Positions 11,422 to 23,138 of a stretch of 64,000 nucleotides of DNA are shown here, in pieces; within the stretch, counting starts at the first letter, position 1; each line of letters begins with the position of its first letter. Both the position numbers and the translations under genes were made by a program. The stretch covers positions 1,738,501 to 1,802,500 of the forward strand of contig CM044857.1 in the NCBI GenBank assembly GCA_024500155.1. Direction: 5' to 3'. Below the pieces are notes generated by a model. That model worked only from the letters and a program-made list of their open reading frames with translations, was not told where the DNA came from and searched no databases. The DNA is from Chenopodium formosanum. Lineage: Eukaryota > Streptophyta > Magnoliopsida > Caryophyllales > Amaranthaceae.

Positions 11422-12435
11422 TCAAAGTTGAACATCTATAGCCCAACAATATTCATTGCTAAAAGTGCTTATCAATTTCATGGACAATTGACTGGTAAAA
11501 GCAAGCATGGCATAACCACCCTCGGACTCCGTTTTTGAAACCCCATAAACAGCAAATGGCTTCAAAAACGCACAAATATGTCGTGCCATCTGAATGGAAA
11601 CTCTTGACTCGGTTAAGATAATCAAATGAGGCATATGCATTTGTATGGCAGATCTCATTAACGGCAAGAACGTCTCCCTACCCATATCACGACAATTCCA
11701 CACCATGTACCTTAACCCTTTTAGGCAACTCCCACTCCAGCACATTCCGTCTTCATTCGCCACAACTTTCACTTGTACCTCCATTTCTCTCCCATCTAAA
11801 ATGGTTGAGGACATGCAAGTACTACACATGTATATATTAGACACCAACAACGGATATTGTGAAGTAAAAACTTTACAATCATTTCGGTAACTAGGGATTT
11901 TCAATTGATGATCCCCTACATGCAAGTTACAACACTCGACAATTGCGGATACATCACACAGTGGATCAATGATATTGATTACAGACTTCGGTATCACATG
12001 TTGTAATCCACATCCTCCCTTACCACCTTGGGTAGAGATGACCCATTGGACAAAAAACTTCACAGCTTTTGGTAGTAAAGCCAAATCAGATAAGTCGGGT
12101 AAATGGACAGGCCTCACCTTTTTTCTTGGAGTAATGATTACGAGATCTCCTCCCAACCTCGCATTACCAGCAATAACTTGAGCCACAGTGTAAGCATCAA
12201 GTCGAGAAATTGTAATTTTTCCATCGGATGACAGCACCGGGCTTTTGATCACCCCAAGCACACCCTTCCGGAGCCTTTTGTGAGTGGCAAGCTTGGGAGT
12301 ACATGGTTTGAGAACTTTCAAACCCTTAGTTTTAACAAGTTGTGAACATGGCCGGAGTAATAGCTCTCTTGTGCATTTTTTTTGGTTGAATGGCTTAACC
12401 AACCGCACAGGGATTGAAATACTTTTCTTGGCCAT
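11422..12435 (-). CDS. Protein with LINE-endonuclease-like C-terminal part
   Basis: The frame is open on the minus strand from 12501. I favour the ATG at 12433-12435, giving about 337 residues beginning MAKKSIS, since the preceding codons look like leader. The first half is basic (KKCTRELLLRP, THKRLRKGVLG) and unrecognised. Near residue 245 it turns into a typical start of a LINE endonuclease: YMVWNCRDMGRETF, then PHLIILTESRV, then GGYAMLAF. It stops at about 100 residues of that domain, so the catalytic aspartates and histidines of a full endonuclease are missing. It may be a LINE ORF1/ORF2 remnant or a captured domain. Its clean frame argues against an old fossil, but expression is unproven. 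Confidence 0.5.
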   Translation of the reverse strand: MAKKSISIPVRLVKPFNQKKCTRELLLRPCSQLVKTKGLKVLKPCTPKLATHKRLRKGVLGVIKSPVLSSDGKITISRLDAYTVAQVIAGNARLGGDLVIITPRKKVRPVHLPDLSDLALLPKAVKFFVQWVISTQGGKGGCGLQHVIPKSVINIIDPLCDVSAIVECCNLHVGDHQLKIPSYRNDCKVFTSQYPLLVSNIYMCSTCMSSTILDGREMEVQVKVVANEDGMCWSGSCLKGLRYMVWNCRDMGRETFLPLMRSAIQMHMPHLIILTESRVSIQMARHICAFLKPFAVYGVSKTESEGGYAMLAFTSQLSMKLISTFSNEYCWAIDVQL

Positions 12436-13330
12436 TATTGGAGGTTTAACAACACAGGAGGTGCAATAACCTATATATATAGGAAGAATATTTAGTTCCA
12501 TTTTGGCGGGCTTTTATTTGGATTTTGGGAGGGTAACTTGAAATTATTTGGATTTTGGGAGGGTAACTTGAAATAAAAATTTCTTTTTGGCAGGTAAAGG
12601 ACACCAAATGCCAACAACACTTCAAAGTCCATAGGAAAAAGCAACTTGATATTCCTTGAAATGATAATGCCAACAACACTTCATAGTCCATAGGACAAAA
12701 TGGGCTAATAGTGTTAAAAAAGCTTACTATACACATAGTGTTATTTTTATCATTGAAAATTGAAATGATACAGACATTGAATTTTGTTAATTAACATTTA
12801 TATTCATAATATTTCCTAATATGACAACCAATTTTAACCGATTGATTATTTATTTATTTCACCTCTAACACCTAGGACTATGTGGTCACTGATATGAGTG
12901 TTACTAGTTATGTAAATTGTATGATTGTTATGGTTATAGTTAAATTAGTTATTTATAAATTATATGTTTTTATCAGAACAAGAAATTGCTTATGTTAAAC
13001 TAAATTGTATGAGTTCATACAACTATTATAAATTTCAAATAATTTTGGGTTACTAACTCGTTATGGTAATACTTACGCTTCAACTCGTTATGGTTATAAT
13101 TACGCTTCAACAACAATATGGATCATATAGGTCCACAATCACACAAGACACAGTCATACATAACATATTACGCTTCAAGTTCATGCTTTCATCAAGTCTA
13201 AACACACAAACCATAGTTCCACAATCACACAAGACACATAATTCGAGTACTAATAAGAGTACTAATACAGATCTTCTAACTACTAAGAAAAGCCTTCTGC
13301 ATCCTCAATCATGACACCATGCACTTTGCT
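12436..13330. repeat. AT-rich spacer with paired direct duplications
   Basis: Two direct duplications are visible. A 29-base stretch at about 12516-12544 recurs at 12546-12574 (core GGATTTTGGGAGGGTAACTTG). A second at 12608-12636 recurs 60 bases later at 12667-12695 (core GCCAACAACACTTC). Around 13048-13110 the stretch 'aactcgttatggt' is repeated. No gene is supported here. Confidence 0.6.
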
Positions 13331-15154
13331 CTACGCCTCCCCTTCATCAGAAACCTGTGAACAAATTCCAAAGTAAAAGAGTGTTGAGTTATTCAGGTGA
13401 CCTCATAAAATTATTATTTCAAACAACATTGACAGAGTTCAACCTCAACTGCATTGAATGTCCCCATAATACGGTTATCATTATCGTCATCAGCAGCAAT
13501 GAGCATGGTCGAATCCACCCTATTAGCATCCCAAAACACAACTGTCCCTCCAAGAATACCTCCACCCGCATCAAACCGCCAGGACAAAGTAGTGCCTAAT
13601 TTGGATAGAATCCTTTCACAATTGGTGGATGTAGCCCCCACTTCTGTCACTATCATAATAATTGGGTTATGGGTTGCAACAATTTCTTTAAAGTGCTCGA
13701 CAAAAGAAGGACGGGTGATCCTACGGCCATTCCAAAGCACAACAGAAGCTCCAATGTTGAATTCCCTGTTCTTAGCTTCTACCTCCGGACGCAATTTCAC
13801 AGATTGGTACCGGCTAGTCAGGTCGTCTTCTATGACCTGATCCCTAAAAACCGAATAATTGATCTCTGTCATAGGAGACCTCACCTAAAAAATAAATGAG
13901 CAATGTTAGTTTTATTGTTTTGCATAATTCGTCCCTAATCTCGCAACGAGAAAATACATAGAAAATTTAGGCACAATTAGGAGTCAATATCTAATTTTTA
14001 CATTAGCACGATGGACTAAATTTACGAGCTATTTGTCTCTAATAATTTACACCTCTCACCATTTTCACCATAACTGCCACTTTGCAAATACGGATAAATT
14101 TGGGCCACTTGTTATGATTCAACACAATCAGAAGTCATGATTATATTAACATAAGCACGATTAACTTGAACATCAATTCCTTAAAAATTAATACTGTTCA
14201 CTTGAAATAGCGGTCGGATAATTTTAACCAAATTTAGTTATCAATTTGTCTTAAATAATTATCCCCTTTTACGTACGTCTCATTAGTGCTTAAAAATAAT
14301 GAAGAGCTGGTTTTCATGAATTTACGATCCACAATTAGTTTTATTATTGACATTTTCTACCACTCTATTAGTGTTACAGAAACATTACGAAAAGGAATTA
14401 ATAAGGACACAATAAGGATCTAAAGTAATAGCCATACTTAGGGTAATGTCATGGTCAATTACTTATAATTCAAACACAACGTGAATAAATTATTCTCAAA
14501 TTTTCCAATAATCTATAATGGAACTTAATTTTGCTTCCATTACTTTAACAAGAACGATTTCATCAACTAAAAATCCAATTCACATGTGAAGGCAAAAACG
14601 GAAACTAAATGTAGGATAAAAATAGACAAGGAAACATGTTTCACCTGGAGGAAAATAACATCATCTGTGTAGCTACCGAATTCAGTGGTGAAGCCAGATA
14701 AGTGAAGGGAGTATATCGGGCCACTAGTTGGTATAATTGGCTTAGGGTCAATCTTATCAACCATCAAGGTCGGGATGATTTTTGTTTTGCCCTCGTACTT
14801 GACAGATTCAGCCTTTTCAAGCTCATGAATTGTGGCTTGAACTTCCGGTTTACCAACGACATCAGCAATGTTGGGTAAGTGCGCCGGGAAAATCTCACCT
14901 TCTTCCTCGTTGACCATCATCATTTTGTCCATCCGGTGTTGCTCTTCTTTGGGGTTCGCGACAATTTTCCTCAGTATATCGTATTCAACGACATGCAGGG
15001 TCAATTTTCCGTTTTGGCTATGAAAATAGACAAAATCATTGAAGTTCATCTCTTGTTCAGTGTTGTTGTTGTATTGAAAACAGTGTTTGGAATTCTCAAT
15101 CGCTTCAGCCGCGTAAAAGCCAAGAGGGTATGATCCTTCTTGGTTAGGTTCCAT
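13331..15154 (-). CDS. Three-exon gene with an endonuclease-like middle domain
   Basis: Exons on the minus strand are 15154-14645, 13884-13444 and 13354-13331. The borders are CAG/GTGAAA, TTTTTAG/GTGAGG, GAG/GTTGAA and TCACAG/GTTTCT. All joins are in phase and give about 324 residues. ATG 15154 has a good context (CCACCATGG), and an AT-rich TATA-like motif lies roughly 120 bases upstream. Exon 1 (170 residues) is acidic and unrecognised. Exon 2 carries SVVLWNGRRITRPSF, HNPIIMIVTEVG and GGGILGGTVVFWDAN, the same pattern as the start of a LINE endonuclease (WNCRG, PDIIILTET, GGL). Only that start is present, so nuclease activity is unlikely. An alternative end without exon 3 runs to a stop at 13414. 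Confidence 0.6.
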
Positions 15155-16459
15155 GGTGGGTGGGTGTGGAGATAGTACTCTGTTGAAGAAAATGGAAAAC
15201 GGGGGTGAGAATGTTTCTTTGTTTTTGTGTCTTTTTGGAGAAGAAGGTAATTGATTAAGCTAACACGCTAACTTTATGTTCTATTTAATGCAATGCTCCC
15301 TGTCAAATACCAACAAAGTTCGAAAAAGCTACACATAGACTTAGTCTATGTGGACCAAGTATAGACATTCAGTAAAATGAATTTGGAAAAATTGTCAAAA
15401 ATAATACAAATTTTGAGCGATCCGCCAAAAACAAGTCAAACTTTTAATTATTTTTGAATAATACAAACTTTGAGAGTTATCCGCTTTAAACAAGTTATAT
15501 GGAATACGTGACATTGTATTATTTTTTCCATCGACTAAATAACTTTATAAGATACGAGTGATTAAATTGCTCTATTCAAGACAATGTGGAGGGTCATATC
15601 TTGGAACCATTATTGAAAAAGCTTTAACGCTTGTAAATAGCTTTGGTAGTAGTAGTTTAATGTGGAGGGTCATACTTGACCTGCTTACAATGAGCCGCAT
15701 CAGTGACAACCCGTCAAGGTACAGAGTCAGACAACCTAGTTTGAGTCTAAGGAGAAGACCTAGTCAAGTCAACACACACATCACGACCACGTTCTCAAGA
15801 GTAAAGCAACACATCTGCAGGTCTGAGGGCTCCGTCGTCCCCCCAGACAACCCAATGTGATAGCTAATACGTCCCTCCGTTTTTTTATAACGACATTAAG
15901 GATTTTACACTTGACGATGCACATTTTATACTTAAATATCTTATTCGATTGTTGTAAAAAATTTAAAATGTTAATATTAATAAAGTACATAAATTCTTAT
16001 ATGTGTCCATACGCGATGTGCCCAATCATCATGGGGATTACTTCGTTAGTGCTACTAGAATAGTCTCGTGCGATGCAAGATTTGAACAAACAAATTATTC
16101 TAAATTTGTTTATTTTTTTATACCAAATTAAGACAAAAAGAAATATCCAAAAATAATAATACATCATATATTAAAAAAAAAATAGAGTTCATAGAAAAAT
16201 TGAATGATGAAAGGAGTACTTGAAGGAGAAAAATTAAATTATTATTGTTAGACTAATTTTTAGAAATTAATACTTCTAATAATATAATGGATTTTTTACT
16301 TTTACCACAAAAAAAAACTAAAAATTGTTTTTTACCACCAGTCGTAAAAAAAACTAATGGAATTTTTTAAATTCTTTGATTTTCATGCTAAACACATGGC
16401 CTTTAGGGGTTTTAGAGGGCTTTTTGGCCTGGATCCAAAATGATCGTAACCACTCCATT
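15155..16459. other. Intergenic region with MITE-like ends
   Basis: No gene is supported. 15380-15510 holds two diverged copies of about 60 bases sharing 'aataatacaaa.tttgag'. At 15868 a TACGTCCCTCCG motif looks like one end of a Stowaway-type MITE, but no matching far end was found. The 100-codon frame at 15558-15860 has no recognisable domain. Confidence 0.4.
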
Positions 16460-16534
16460 ACCCTAAACCCTTATAACCCTAAACCCTAATCCATGTAAAC
16501 CCTAATCCATTTAAACCCTAACCGTTAAACCCTC
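16460..16534. repeat. Degenerate interstitial telomere-like repeat
   Basis: CCCTAAA and CCCTAA units recur about seven times in about 75 bases, separated by short spacers (for example ACCCTAAACCC at 16460 and AACCCTAAACCCTAAT near 16475). The plant telomere unit is CCCTAAA. The spacing is irregular, so this is a relic rather than an array. Comparable A+C-rich stretches continue to about 16600. Confidence 0.75.
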
Positions 16535-16629
16535 CAAACACTACTTATCCCTAAACCGTGCAAACCCTATATTATCCCAAAACCGTGCCAACTATTCTAC
16601 CTCGATTTAGGGAGATTGAGATATTCATG

Positions 16630-17400
16630 AACTGTTCTAGCTTGATTTGGAAACGAGTGAAATGATATAATGCGAAGCTGAACGCAACGTCAACATCTAA
16701 GCCGAGTCGAGTTTTTACTTGTTCGAGCTAAGCTTGATAAAGATTTCAACTGTTCGAACATGCTCGAGTTGAACGAGCTTCATAATTTTGTGTTCGAGAT
16801 TTCTTCATTAACATTTTGCCCTGTTGTTGGAGCTCGGCTTGAGCTCATTCGTTTGTGATTCGAGCTCGAGCTTGAACAAGCTCTAATGTGAACAAGCTCA
16901 AACGTGAATGAGCTCAATCAAGCTAATATGAATCATCTTTGAAAAACTATAAGTATACTCTAATCAGAAAAGTCGTTTGATGATATTCATCGTAACAACA
17001 AGATAGGCGGTAACTGAGTTTTTGATAGTAAAAAACACAAATTTGAGCAAATATATTATTAACTTTCTTAAAAATAATACTCCATATATACAATAATTTA
17101 TTATAATTGATTTGGTTTCATATTAAAATTAAACTATTTTAAGAATGATAAAAACAGTGAAATTAAATGTTTCGAGCTTGAACGAGTTATAAATGAGCAT
17201 ATGAACGATCATATATACAAGTTATGAACGAGTGTTTGTGAACATTAACAAGCCAAGCACAAAGGTATTCGAGTTGGGCTCGTTTACTTAACGAGCCTCA
17301 ATTTTTTTTCCGGACTCATTAAATACTTTATAAAAAGCTTTGACCGAGCTTGTTCGCGAGTTGTTTACAAACGTATCGGCTTAATTTGACAATTAAACCC
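16630..17400. repeat. Region rich in short GAGCTTG/CAAGCTC motifs
   Basis: GAGCT, CGAGCTT, CAAGCTC and GTTCGAG motifs recur on both strands, densest at 16720-16920 and again at 17170-17350. This clustering resembles the subterminal repeats of DNA transposons such as hAT or CACTA elements. No inverted ends, target duplication or transposase were found, so the nature stays open. Confidence 0.4.
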
Positions 17401-19508
17401 TTTTTTTTAAAAAAAAAAAGATTATTTCAAACAAAAAAACAATTTAATAATACTTCCTCCGTTTCTTTGTAGTTGACACGTATTCCTTTTAAGGAAGTTT
17501 TTTTTAATTGCCAACGTTTCCTTTTGCAGTAATGTTTTTACTTGAACTGTACACGCTACTCCACTACCCTTTTTCATTCTCTCTCCTCTCGTTATTATAT
17601 GTGCCTAAATCTAACGCGTCATTTTTTGTTTGAGTGATTAAGTTCAAAAACAAAGAACGCCCTTTATCTTCATTTTTTGTATAAGTAAGATAATAATATA
17701 TAAGATATTCCAAACTTCATTTTTGTAATTGAATTTTTATAATTACAGAAAATGTTTTCGATTTTGAAAAACATTTTCGGGCTTACACATCAAATCAAAT
17801 CAAAATTAATTATCTACTTGTTTTTAATAATATGGCTGAATGTTAAAGGAAAATATGTAATAATAAACGATGTAGCCTCCTAAATATGCATCTAACCATA
17901 TCCTAAACAAAAGTAATAGAGTATTAAGAATTGATTACCGATAAGTTTATGACACTAAAATGAGAAATAGACTTTCCCACAAGCGCTTTTAATTGAGGGA
18001 ACCACGAATTCAGAAAAGGAGGGAAATTTGCCTGCTGCAACAAGATTTTATGCAGAGATCCATCCCCTTTTTATGTAACCTTGGTTGATTCAAAGTATGA
18101 ATGACAACACACAAATATCCAATTGCAATGACAACTTAGACATGTGACAAGATCAAGATTATATCGTTAGGTACATAGGGTTAATTAGACAGTAGGTTGA
18201 ACCGTTCTCCTTTGACAGAAAAAGAATTCGTGATGATAAGTTTTGTAGGGGAAGTAACCCATGATGTCAATGTATTACGCTTGATTGGTTTTCCCTATTT
18301 CGATCAGAAGATGTGTTATTCTGAATAAGGCAATTAATTAATAGAAACTTTATAAAGGATTAATTATCAGGGTCTAAAACACGGTTAATTTGAAGAACAT
18401 TTTGCAGTCAGTTGTTGATTTGTCTGGTTAAAAACATTCTAATTAAATTAGGCGATTAATTAATAGAAATTTTATAAACAATTTAATATATTTATAGGGT
18501 CTTTTTTCATAGTATAATTACTCAATTAGATGTTATGATAAAATAAAAATAAAGCTTTGTAGTAACAAATTGCACAATTAATGTAATCATTCTAGGGGCA
18601 TGCCTAAAGAAGAGGGCTATGAAACCTATTGACATGAAAAATGTTGGTTATAGACTGTTTGATTCATGAAATTGGAACTCTGGTATCCGAGAATTTGTCA
18701 ATGTTGATTACCCCTGCTGTAATTGGGAGGCTATCCTTAAATTAAGGAGCATGCGCAGCCTGCTGTAGAAGCAGTTCTGCATATAGAAGAAACACCTCCT
18801 AGGTGTAGTCAAACGATGGTACCCCTCCAGTCTAAATGTAATATTAGACGGAGGGAGTTTTATTCTGAATAAGTTTTGCATTATAATTCCACATCCAAAA
18901 CTCTATGTGAATGTGTAAATATGTATTATACGGAAATTATTGCATTAAAATCTTAAATGATAGTAATTGTTGATTGAAAATTCATTAAAAAAGAAAAAAA
19001 AAAAGAGTTTAGATAACAGGTACAAGGCTAATTATTCAATTTATTAAAGCACTAACCTATAACAGGTACAAGGCTATCAAGTATAATTATTCAATTTTTT
19101 TTTTATTTTTTTTTAGGTACAAGTATAATTATTCAATGTATTCAACATAAATTATACTCGACATTCAACTTATGTAATTATAATTCCGACGTCTATGATT
19201 ACTTGTTTGTTATAATACATAACTTGACTACAAAGTCCTACGGTCATAGTAAAGAATTAATTCACCTTAAATCGAGTGGTGTTGAGTTCATACCAGGTAA
19301 ATTTAATTGAATAGTGTACGATGGAGGTTATTACATTTTTTCAATAACTAATATTGTGTTATTTAAATGTCATCATATAAAGGGATCAGGTTATAATTAG
19401 AAATGTAAAATTTAAAATTTTAAGTTAATTAAATGACATCATATAAAGGGATCAAGTTAGAGGGCTCATGTTAAAGTTCACTTATTAAGTTCACTAAGGA
19501 TCCCTCGG
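17401..19508. other. Intergenic AT-rich region with MITE traces
   Basis: No gene is supported. A Stowaway-like end, TACTTCCTCCG, lies at 17451. A short palindromic remnant at 18822-18857 joins CCCCTCCAGTCTAA to its near reverse complement TTAGACGGAGGGAG with only six bases between them, as left by a MITE with a deleted middle. The rest shows homopolymer runs and nothing else I recognise. Confidence 0.4.
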
Positions 19509-19560
19509 AAAAAATATAAATAAATAAATAAATAAATAAAAATAAATAAATAAATAAATT
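19509..19560. repeat. (AAAT)n microsatellite
   Basis: About twelve tandem AAAT/AAATA units with one interruption. It lies 175 bases before the SUMO-like gene and so within its likely promoter region. Confidence 0.9.
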
Positions 19561-19734
19561 AAGGATAACTTATTAATTTCACGGTATAAAATTTTACTTC
19601 ACTATAATGTAGACTATACAAACACATGTATACGGTAGAACTAAATCGTATTTTCTCATACCATATATAAGTAGCCCTTATCCCCCTCATTTTTTCATGC
19701 AAAACCCTAATAACACCAAATTCTCCCAAAAAAT

Positions 19735-21308
19735 ATGTCAACCAACGCTAATGCTGGCAATGCCGGTAACGGCGATGATGGAAACGGTGGTCGTCGTTGG
19801 CCTGGTATTCCACAACCTCGTCCTAAAAAACCAATTTCCAAAGCCGACCGTCGTAAAGACTTCATTGCTAAGCTACTTGCTGACCTGAAGTACCCTCCCT
19901 ACCGTCTTGAGCACATACGCCTCGCTCCCTCTAGCTCTTCTGCCGGTGCTATGCCTGTACCTAGCCATCCACCTACTGAGCCGCAGCCACCAACTGTGAT
20001 GGATATGATGGTTGCACCACAAAATGTGGCCCCACAACCACCTACACCTACTCTCACCCGTCCTAAAACACCAACAGTTTCATCTTCACAGACTTCTTCT
20101 GGGGTGAAAGTTGAAAAAAGTCAGCAACTTCTGACCACTGGTGGAAACTCGGATGCTACAACATCTGCTCCTCCAGAAAAAGCAGACGTTCACAGAGAAG
20201 ATATGGAAGATGTGGATATTGACCTCAATGAGGCTATTCCGGTTGGGAATGGCGCAGCAGTTGTCCTATCAATCATACTGAGGAGCTACCAGCTTGGTGA
20301 TGTAGGTGTCATGTACACCATTCGTAATGATGAGACCTTCCAGGATGTGTACAAGGACTATGCGGAGCGCATTGATGTGAAGCCAACTGATATCAAGGTG
20401 TACAATGGAACCACATATGTTCCATCAACTGCCCTTTCGCTGCCAATGGGTGTTGAAACGGGGAGTGTGCTCTACGTGCAAGGCTTGGTAACTTATTTTT
20501 AAATTTGAATCTTTTAACCTATTATTTATAGCTGCATAATATCTTGTTATTTCAGTAAATTGGTCAGCTTATGTGAAGTCGTGTTAATTATTGAGTTGCT
20601 TGATTTTGATTCTTAGTTTAAAAAAATAGTTGGCAGTTAAATATTACAATAATAGTATGTTCCTAAATATTCTTAATTTAATTACCTAAATATAGTTGAA
20701 AGATAAGTTATTAATTTATGTTTTGAAAATTACACGAGTGACTAGTATATAATTGCTAATATCCATAGATTAAGTTTTTGCAAAAATACAACTCCAATTT
20801 ATTTCACAATTGTGTAATATAAAGCAGTACACTTTTACGAGAGTATTAGCTTCATTTCACTAATATTATGTAACATGGGTGTAATATCTTATTTTAATAT
20901 TAAAATATAAAAATAATCCGTCAGTTTGACGTAATGGCCTTATAATTGCCATCATAGGTAAATGGGTTTGCCATAGTATGTAGGTGTGTTATTTCTTTTC
21001 TTAGTAAACCACTGAATTTATATGTTGTCCATTTTGTAAAGGCTGGAGTTGTCAACACTAACACAAGGATCAAGAAGTTCTACTTGAAGAACATGGGACA
21101 CCGGAAGAAGATGAAGCTCCGCGTTCAAGGCAAGCTGGACAGCTCGTTGTGCCGCCTTTTCCACGTCTGGGGTGAAAAGATGGATGTGGATCCCGCTGAC
21201 TTGGTGTTCTACCACGAGGATACGATGTTGTGCACCCTCAACACCATGGAAGAAGTCGGTATTCTAAATGGGGACAAGGTGGTTGTCGCGCCAAACTTAC
21301 TTGACTGA
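19735..21308 (+). CDS. Protein with two SUMO-like folds and an EAR-type motif
   Basis: Two exons, 19735-20487 and 21042-21308, join in phase across a 554-bp intron (TTG/GTAACT...TTGTAAAG/GCTGGA) to give 339 residues. Residues 1-160 are Gly/Pro/Ser-rich and probably unstructured. Residues 163-169 read DLNEAIP, the DLNxxP form of the EAR repression motif. Two domains follow, about 175-251 and 255-338. Each has the spacing of a SUMO/Rad60-type beta-grasp fold, including the late 'P.DI/DL..Y/F..G/D' and 'G.VL/DKV.V' blocks. Neither ends in the Gly-Gly needed for conjugation, so this should be a SUMO mimic or adaptor rather than a modifier. The family name is unsure. The frame and splice sites look intact. 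Confidence 0.75.
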
Positions 21309-21680
21309 TGTGGTTGTCAAGGAGGGCTGCTTTTGGATGGTAGTACGTAGGTTAAGGGTCAGTAGTGCTTGTTGCTTGGAACTAGGGTCTAAATTTCTAA
21401 TAGATGCCACTACTCCTTTTGATTGTAATATATCAATGAACTAATTATGATGCTAAGTAGGACGCATGAAGTGGTTGGACGCTTAATTGCCACACCTTTT
21501 GTTGTAATATAATGTGGCTATGTCTCTAATTATGTTGTAGGTTAGTAGTAATGGCCCATGTAGGTTGATCTTTTGGGAAATGGATTGTTGGAAGTGATCA
21601 CTTTGAATGTAGTATGATGATGTTGCTTCATTAATTTGACCCTTTTTAATGGTTTTAGTTGGACCAATATTGGAGATTAT
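21309..21680. other. 3' flank of the SUMO-like gene
   Basis: Likely 3' untranslated region and spacer, T-rich, with TTGTAATATAT motifs near 21423 and 21500. No other feature is seen. The Copia target duplication CATAT begins at 21681. Confidence 0.5.
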
Positions 21681-21685
21681 CATAT

Positions 21686-23121
21686 TGAAAGGAATGGTGT
21701 CCTTCGAACAAGTGTACTATTCCGTTAGCGGGTTCAGAATTATTAGAAAGCTAATATATTCAGTAAGGTCAAGTGATCGGAATGCCTGGGTGGAGGCCGC
21801 TTCCGATCAGTAATATTAATGGATAATTAATGTTACAGCTTAATCTTGACTGAACCCTTCGGGTCACACCCAAGCATTCAACAAACCGAAACGACGAATT
21901 AATTCGGAAGGAATTAATGAGTCGACCGAGTAATATTTATTTAGACGTCGGAAATTCGAGCTTAGAGCGTCGAAACCGAGCGTCGGAAGTCGAGTCGAAA
22001 AATAGTGAAAGACGAGACGAGAAATAGTAATAAATCAACAAAAGACCAAAATACCCCTAGCATCGGAATGCCCAAGCAAACCGAGTGCTAAGGGCGTATA
22101 GCCTAGCATGGTGGCTAGCATGCGCACCAAGCCGAGCCTAGGCTGGCTGGTGCGTGCTAGCGCACTCATGCTAGCATCGCAAGGCTAGGCACTGCCTAGT
22201 GCGTGCTAGCATGCTAGGCGCAGCCTTGTGCACGCAATGGCTAGCAAGCCATGCGCGCAACAAGCTGCTGGAGCTAGCACGCTAGGCGCGCCAGCTCGCC
22301 ACAGCTAGCAGCAGCATGGCTAGGCCATTGCTTGCTGCCTAGCAGCGCTGGCCAAGGCACAAGGCCAGCAGCAGCAGCCCGCACAAGCATGCTGGGCGTG
22401 CTGGCCAGCAGCGGCTGGCAGCCCGCATGCGAGTGCTGGGCTTGCTGGGCGTGGCTGCCACGGACAGCAGCACATGGCAGCCCACCTTGGCTGCCTTGGT
22501 GCCCAAGGGTGGGTGCCATGTGGCTTGTGGTCCTTGAGTGTGTGGGGAGTGAGGTGGCCGGTTATGGGAGAGGGAGTGGGGAGCAAGTTTGGTCCCCCCC
22601 TTCTCCAAGTGGTCCTCACCTAACCACTCACATGAGCTTGCCACTTGTTGATTTATTACTAGCTTGATTATTAATTTTATTTTAGCTTTAAAATAAAATG
22701 GAAAAATCATACTATCCCACATTGATGGGAGAGTAAATGATACTCCCATCATTTCCTATAAATACCCAAGTATGGGCATTGGGAAAGAAGCTTGAGTAAG
22801 AGTTGGAAAAGGCATCACAATTAGTGAAAACCTTTGAACTCAATACAATTACTCGGGTTTTGTTGGTCGGGTCTTGCTAACCCCAAGACATTGGACCTAG
22901 TCGGTTTTGTTGGTGCGGGTGGACTTCGTTGGAGGTCTCCGTGCGAGCGGGACTTGAAGCTTTCAAGTAAGAGCTCATTTGGAGCGAAGCACGCGTCAAG
23001 GGTAATTAGCTTATCTTAATCTTGTGATTAATTTAATTATGTTTATGGTTTTATTTATTGCGAGTGCGGTCTTGGTTTTGGGTTTGTTTCCGCGGTGAGT
23101 CGGACTCACCAAACCCCAACA
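21686..23121 (+). repeat. 5' LTR
   Basis: It runs from TGAAAGG to CCCCAACA. A TATA box (TATAAATA) lies at 22757-22764. The central 22100-22540 is strikingly GC-rich, with many GCTAGC and GCAGC motifs, unlike the AT-rich surroundings. Long open frames on both strands in this block come from its base composition, not from genes. Confidence 0.97.
22757..22764 (+). promoter_or_regulatory. TATA box of the Copia 5' LTR
   Basis: TATAAATA in 'cctataaataccc', repeated at 31816-31823 in the 3' LTR. It is the likely core promoter for the element's genomic RNA. Confidence 0.7.
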
Positions 23122-23138
23122 GCGGTATCGGAGCCTCG
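23122..23138 (+). other. Primer binding site
   Basis: GCGGTATCGGAGCC directly follows the 5' LTR. It closely matches TGGTATCAGAGC, the complement of the 3' end of initiator tRNA-Met used by most plant Copia elements to prime minus-strand synthesis. Confidence 0.85.

Noticed and set aside
15558..15860. 100-codon plus-strand frame
   Set aside because: No domain, no promoter, and not supported by any splice pattern.
22274..22752. Long open frames on both strands in the GC-rich LTR block
   Set aside because: They repeat in the 3' LTR, overlap one another on both strands and are Ala/Cys/Trp-rich from base composition. They are not genes.
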